Positions 61,686 to 64,000 of a stretch of 64,000 bases of DNA are shown here, piece after piece; position 1 is the first letter of the stretch, and the number at the start of each line of letters is the position of its first letter. The stretch lies in the NCBI GenBank assembly GCA_003194525.1, contig NBIV01000047.1:278074-342073 (forward strand), written 5' to 3'. A program made the position numbers and the translations under genes. Source of the DNA: Gracilariopsis chorda (taxonomy: Eukaryota > Rhodophyta > Florideophyceae > Gracilariales > Gracilariaceae). The notes under the pieces are model-generated. The model searched no databases, was not told the DNA's origin, and worked only from the letters and a program-made list of their open reading frames with translations.

Positions 61686-62238
61686 CCAGTTTCGTGGTGA
61701 GCTGAAAAGCAACCGCGGACACGGAGAGTGTGGTTGACACTGCGTGCGTTACCGCAGAGCCCTACAAATGGACACTGTGACGCCACTGTCACGCGGACGA
61801 AGCCCGAAATTCCAAACCGTGGAAAGGTGTACACGTACATACCGCCGGCCGGCGTCAGGAGTACAGTCAAGACCCGCGTCGTGGAAAGACCGCGCGTGAC
61901 ACTTGCCGCCAGCGGCCAGCCAATCACAGTGTGTGATGCATGGCAATCCGCCTCCTGGCGTCGGAACCGTAGTGAACCGCCTCCCTCACCGTGAAAGGTC
62001 AAACTCACCAGAGTTGCACGGGTCGCGTGGGAGAAGAGCTCGCGAGCTGCGCGTCAATAGGGGAATCCGGTTAGAACGGAAGCCCCCCCCCCCCACAAGG
62101 AGAGGATTAGGAAGCGGAAAGACCGCAATGCGGTATCAAGTCCCAGCACTCGCAGCGTCGAGGAAAGCTGACTTTGCCCGCAGGGTCGCGCCAATTTCAG
62201 GCAATTCCCCTCACAGGGTTCTCCCCTTAAGCCCTGCC
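61686..62238. other. post-pol region, possible element tail
   Basis: GC-rich, with a run of 12 C at about 62083-62094. An open plus-strand frame from about 61903 crosses it and leads into the chromodomain, but its N-terminal part has no recognisable motif. No LTR resembling 54311-55075 is present. Confidence 0.45.
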
Positions 62239-62473
62239 ATGACGGGTCAGGAGCCGGCTACGTACGACCAGGAGTTTGTCGTTGACCACATCGTGGATCA
62301 TGTTCTGGACTCCAAAGGAGTGTGGTTTTTACCAAATCCGATGGTACGGATACCCCCCGGAAGAGGACACATGGGAGCCCATCCAGCACCTTCCTCGTTC
62401 CAAGGTGATAACCTACCACCGCCGGACGCGGTTCCCACTCCCATCCACTTTGGACATGGCCCAGGTTGGGTAG
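62239..62473 (+). pseudogene. chromodomain fragment, one frameshift
   Basis: The plus strand encodes TYDQEFVVDHIVDHVLDSKGV in one frame and, from about 62,325, FYQIRWYGYPPEEDTWEPIQ then HLPRSKVITYHRR in the next. Together these show a chromodomain (E/YxVExI..., Y.IRW.GYP..EDTWEP aromatic cage). Chromodomains occur at the C-terminus of chromovirus integrases and target insertion. This fits a tail lost from or following G1 or G2 Pol, but the parent is unresolved. A one-base indel makes it non-functional as read. Confidence 0.75.
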
Positions 62474-62615
62474 GACGATACACTGCACTATGCAGAAGAT
62501 TCCGAAGACGGAAGAGAAGTCTCCGAAGAGAAGAGGACACAGGAAGAGATCTGGCTACAGAAGGTTACACGAAGTAATGGACTGGATAGGGAAACCAATG
62601 GTCATTGGACGTCAC

Positions 62616-62672
62616 ACCGCCTAGCGGTCCGACCGAAGTAACGGTTTAATGAAGAATACCGCCTAGCGGTCC
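62616..62672. repeat. 15-bp direct repeat, 42-base period
   Basis: ACCGCCTAGCGGTCC at 62616-62630 and 62658-62672. A purine-rich run (about 62687-62708) follows; it could be a polypurine tract but no LTR start is evident after it. Confidence 0.75.
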
Positions 62673-62810
62673 AGCATGAAGATGCTATGAAGAAGAAAAA
62701 GAAAGAGTCCGGACATACGGATATAGAAGAAGGGAGTCGTTTACCACAAGCTATGGAGCGTTAAGCGCTAACCTATATCAGGTGTGTGTGCCACGGTCCA
62801 GGATCCTGAC

Positions 62811-64000
62811 TTAGGATGAGCCGCTCGTTGGCGGTTGGTAGTTCGCAGACGCGAAAGCCAATAACTCGCTCACGCTGGTGAGGTTGGAAGGCGCAACCAC
62901 TCCAATGGACTGGAGGTGAGCCCTGAGGGCAACGGCCTGAGGGTCCACGGGGACCGGAGATGCGGTAGACGGAGACGCAGCCACACTGGCGGCCATATTC
63001 CAGCCATCTGGAGCAGCCACATGCTGGCCGGATCCGTCGAGATCGTCGACCATCGCCGTTACCGGGGCTACGGCCTCCTCCACCTCATCGGGGTCGTCAT
63101 CCACCATTGGATCATCCTCGTAGGAACCGTGCCAGTCATCGGAAAACATGAACCCAACCGGGTGGCCTCGCGGAACGGAGCGTGGTACATCGCGTAACGC
63201 TAGCGCGTGAGCCCGTGAAGTCACGGATACCTCCCAAGGGTCATAGAAGACGAAGTTGCCAGCGTTTGGATTTCTCCGGCCTGGAAGCGATCATGCCTGG
63301 AAGGCTCACCGTCAGGGACGTTGGAGACTGGGACTGTATCCCAGTTAACCATATCGATGGTGTTCAGAAGGCACTGAAGCTCATCCACATTGGCTTCGGA
63401 TCCCAGAGGATATAGAGATCCAATCGGCGATAACCTGGCGTAGGTGAGGAGGAATGTACCACAGACGGTTCTTGTCGTACACCTCGCAGAGGAGAAATGC
63501 GGCAACGCGAGCAGCCCATTCGCGAGGAAGAGAGTCCAGTAACCGGAATCCGGATTGTTGATTAATCGTGAACCGATGTAGCTGAGGCACGGAGGCATCT
63601 CCGCAAAGCATCCCCTCGGGACTTCGAACCTGCTCCACCAATGGGGAAGAGGTGCATACCGGCCGCGCATCGCGGATGGACGGAGCCTCTCGACCTCGAG
63701 ATTTTGGTATGGTTACCAGGAACCCGAAGCGGGAGCGCGCCTTTCGCTCAAACCGGAGTCGGTCGAAGAAGGATCCGCGATGATTCGGACGACGAAGATA
63801 TCGGAACTCTGCACGCAGAATTGGGCGCCTCCAGAGGAGCATCCCGGCTTCTATTGGAGTGGACCGGAACGGTGTAGATGGCTGGTAGGCAGCAAGGTTC
63901 TCGCAGTATGAGACTTCACCGTAGGTACGGTACCGCGAGAGGTCAAAGCTGTATTCCGTTGGTACCAGCTCATCCGGATAACTCGCGCGGGCGAGACGGT
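62811..64000 (-). CDS. unrecognised protein, partial at right edge and frameshifted
   Basis: A minus-strand reading frame enters from beyond position 64000 and stays open to 63381. It carries long sequence of protein character (GFRLLDSLPREWAARVAAFLLCEV, NRLWYIPPHLRQVIADW). It then shifts frame near 63,400-63,430 to a second segment (to 63221), and shifts back at a 4-base GTGA overlap to a third segment (63224-62811). The third segment is acidic (DDPMVDDDPDEVEEAV) and ends near GVVAPSNLTSVSELLAFASANY. I do not recognise a family. It could be a retroelement structural protein or a host gene with short introns. The two segments in the same phase argue for frameshift errors or decay in the middle. 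Confidence 0.5.

Noticed and set aside
62616-62672. 15-bp repeat as a CRISPR-like or integration site pair
   Set aside because: Only two copies, short spacing and no associated gene.
1-64000. CRISPR arrays, rRNA genes or prokaryotic operons
   Set aside because: No regularly spaced short repeats with unique spacers, no rRNA signature, and gene structure is eukaryotic.

Overview
This is a nuclear eukaryotic window. It has single-exon genes with eukaryotic-type proteins, poor coding density, and Ty3/gypsy, Ty1/copia, Helitron, MULE and LINE remnants, with no bacterial operon architecture. The intron-poor host genes and the repeat content would suit a red macroalga such as Chondrus. That placement is an inference from the look of the genes and was not tested by any search.

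Positions 1-11,000 are the host gene island: an alpha-type carbonic anhydrase (minus), a secreted protein of unknown function (plus), a glucose-6-phosphate 1-epimerase-like enzyme (plus) and a BCS1-like AAA ATPase (minus). A 5'-truncated LINE tail sits directly behind the secreted-protein gene. Positions 11,000-16,400 are AT-rich and hold no gene I recognise, but they contain two related palindromes, LTR fragments and a 62-bp-period minisatellite.

From about 16.4 kb onward the window is almost entirely transposon. In order: a decayed minus-strand Ty3/gypsy element (G0, 18.5-23.7 kb); a decayed plus-strand Helitron (25.5-30.3 kb) bracketed by direct repeats of about 360-390 bp; an old minus-strand Ty1/copia element with both 252-bp LTRs and a 5-bp target duplication (30,919-36,680), itself interrupted by a 758-bp gypsy-type solo LTR that has its own 5-bp duplication; a Mutator-like element (39.8-45.7 kb) carrying an intact Ulp1-like cysteine protease ORF followed by a broken transposase; and two head-to-tail plus-strand Ty3/gypsy elements (G1 46.6-54.3 kb, G2 54.3-61.7 kb) with uninterrupted Pol frames of 1,510 and 1,471 codons. 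An orphan chromodomain and an unrecognised, frameshifted minus-strand reading frame run to the right edge.

The host genes have no evident joint pathway. The main information here is the layered insertion history and the differing decay of the elements: G1 and G2 look youngest, the copia element is old (about 17% LTR mismatch by hand count), and G0 and the Helitron are older or more damaged. No rRNA gene, CRISPR array or confident tRNA gene was seen.
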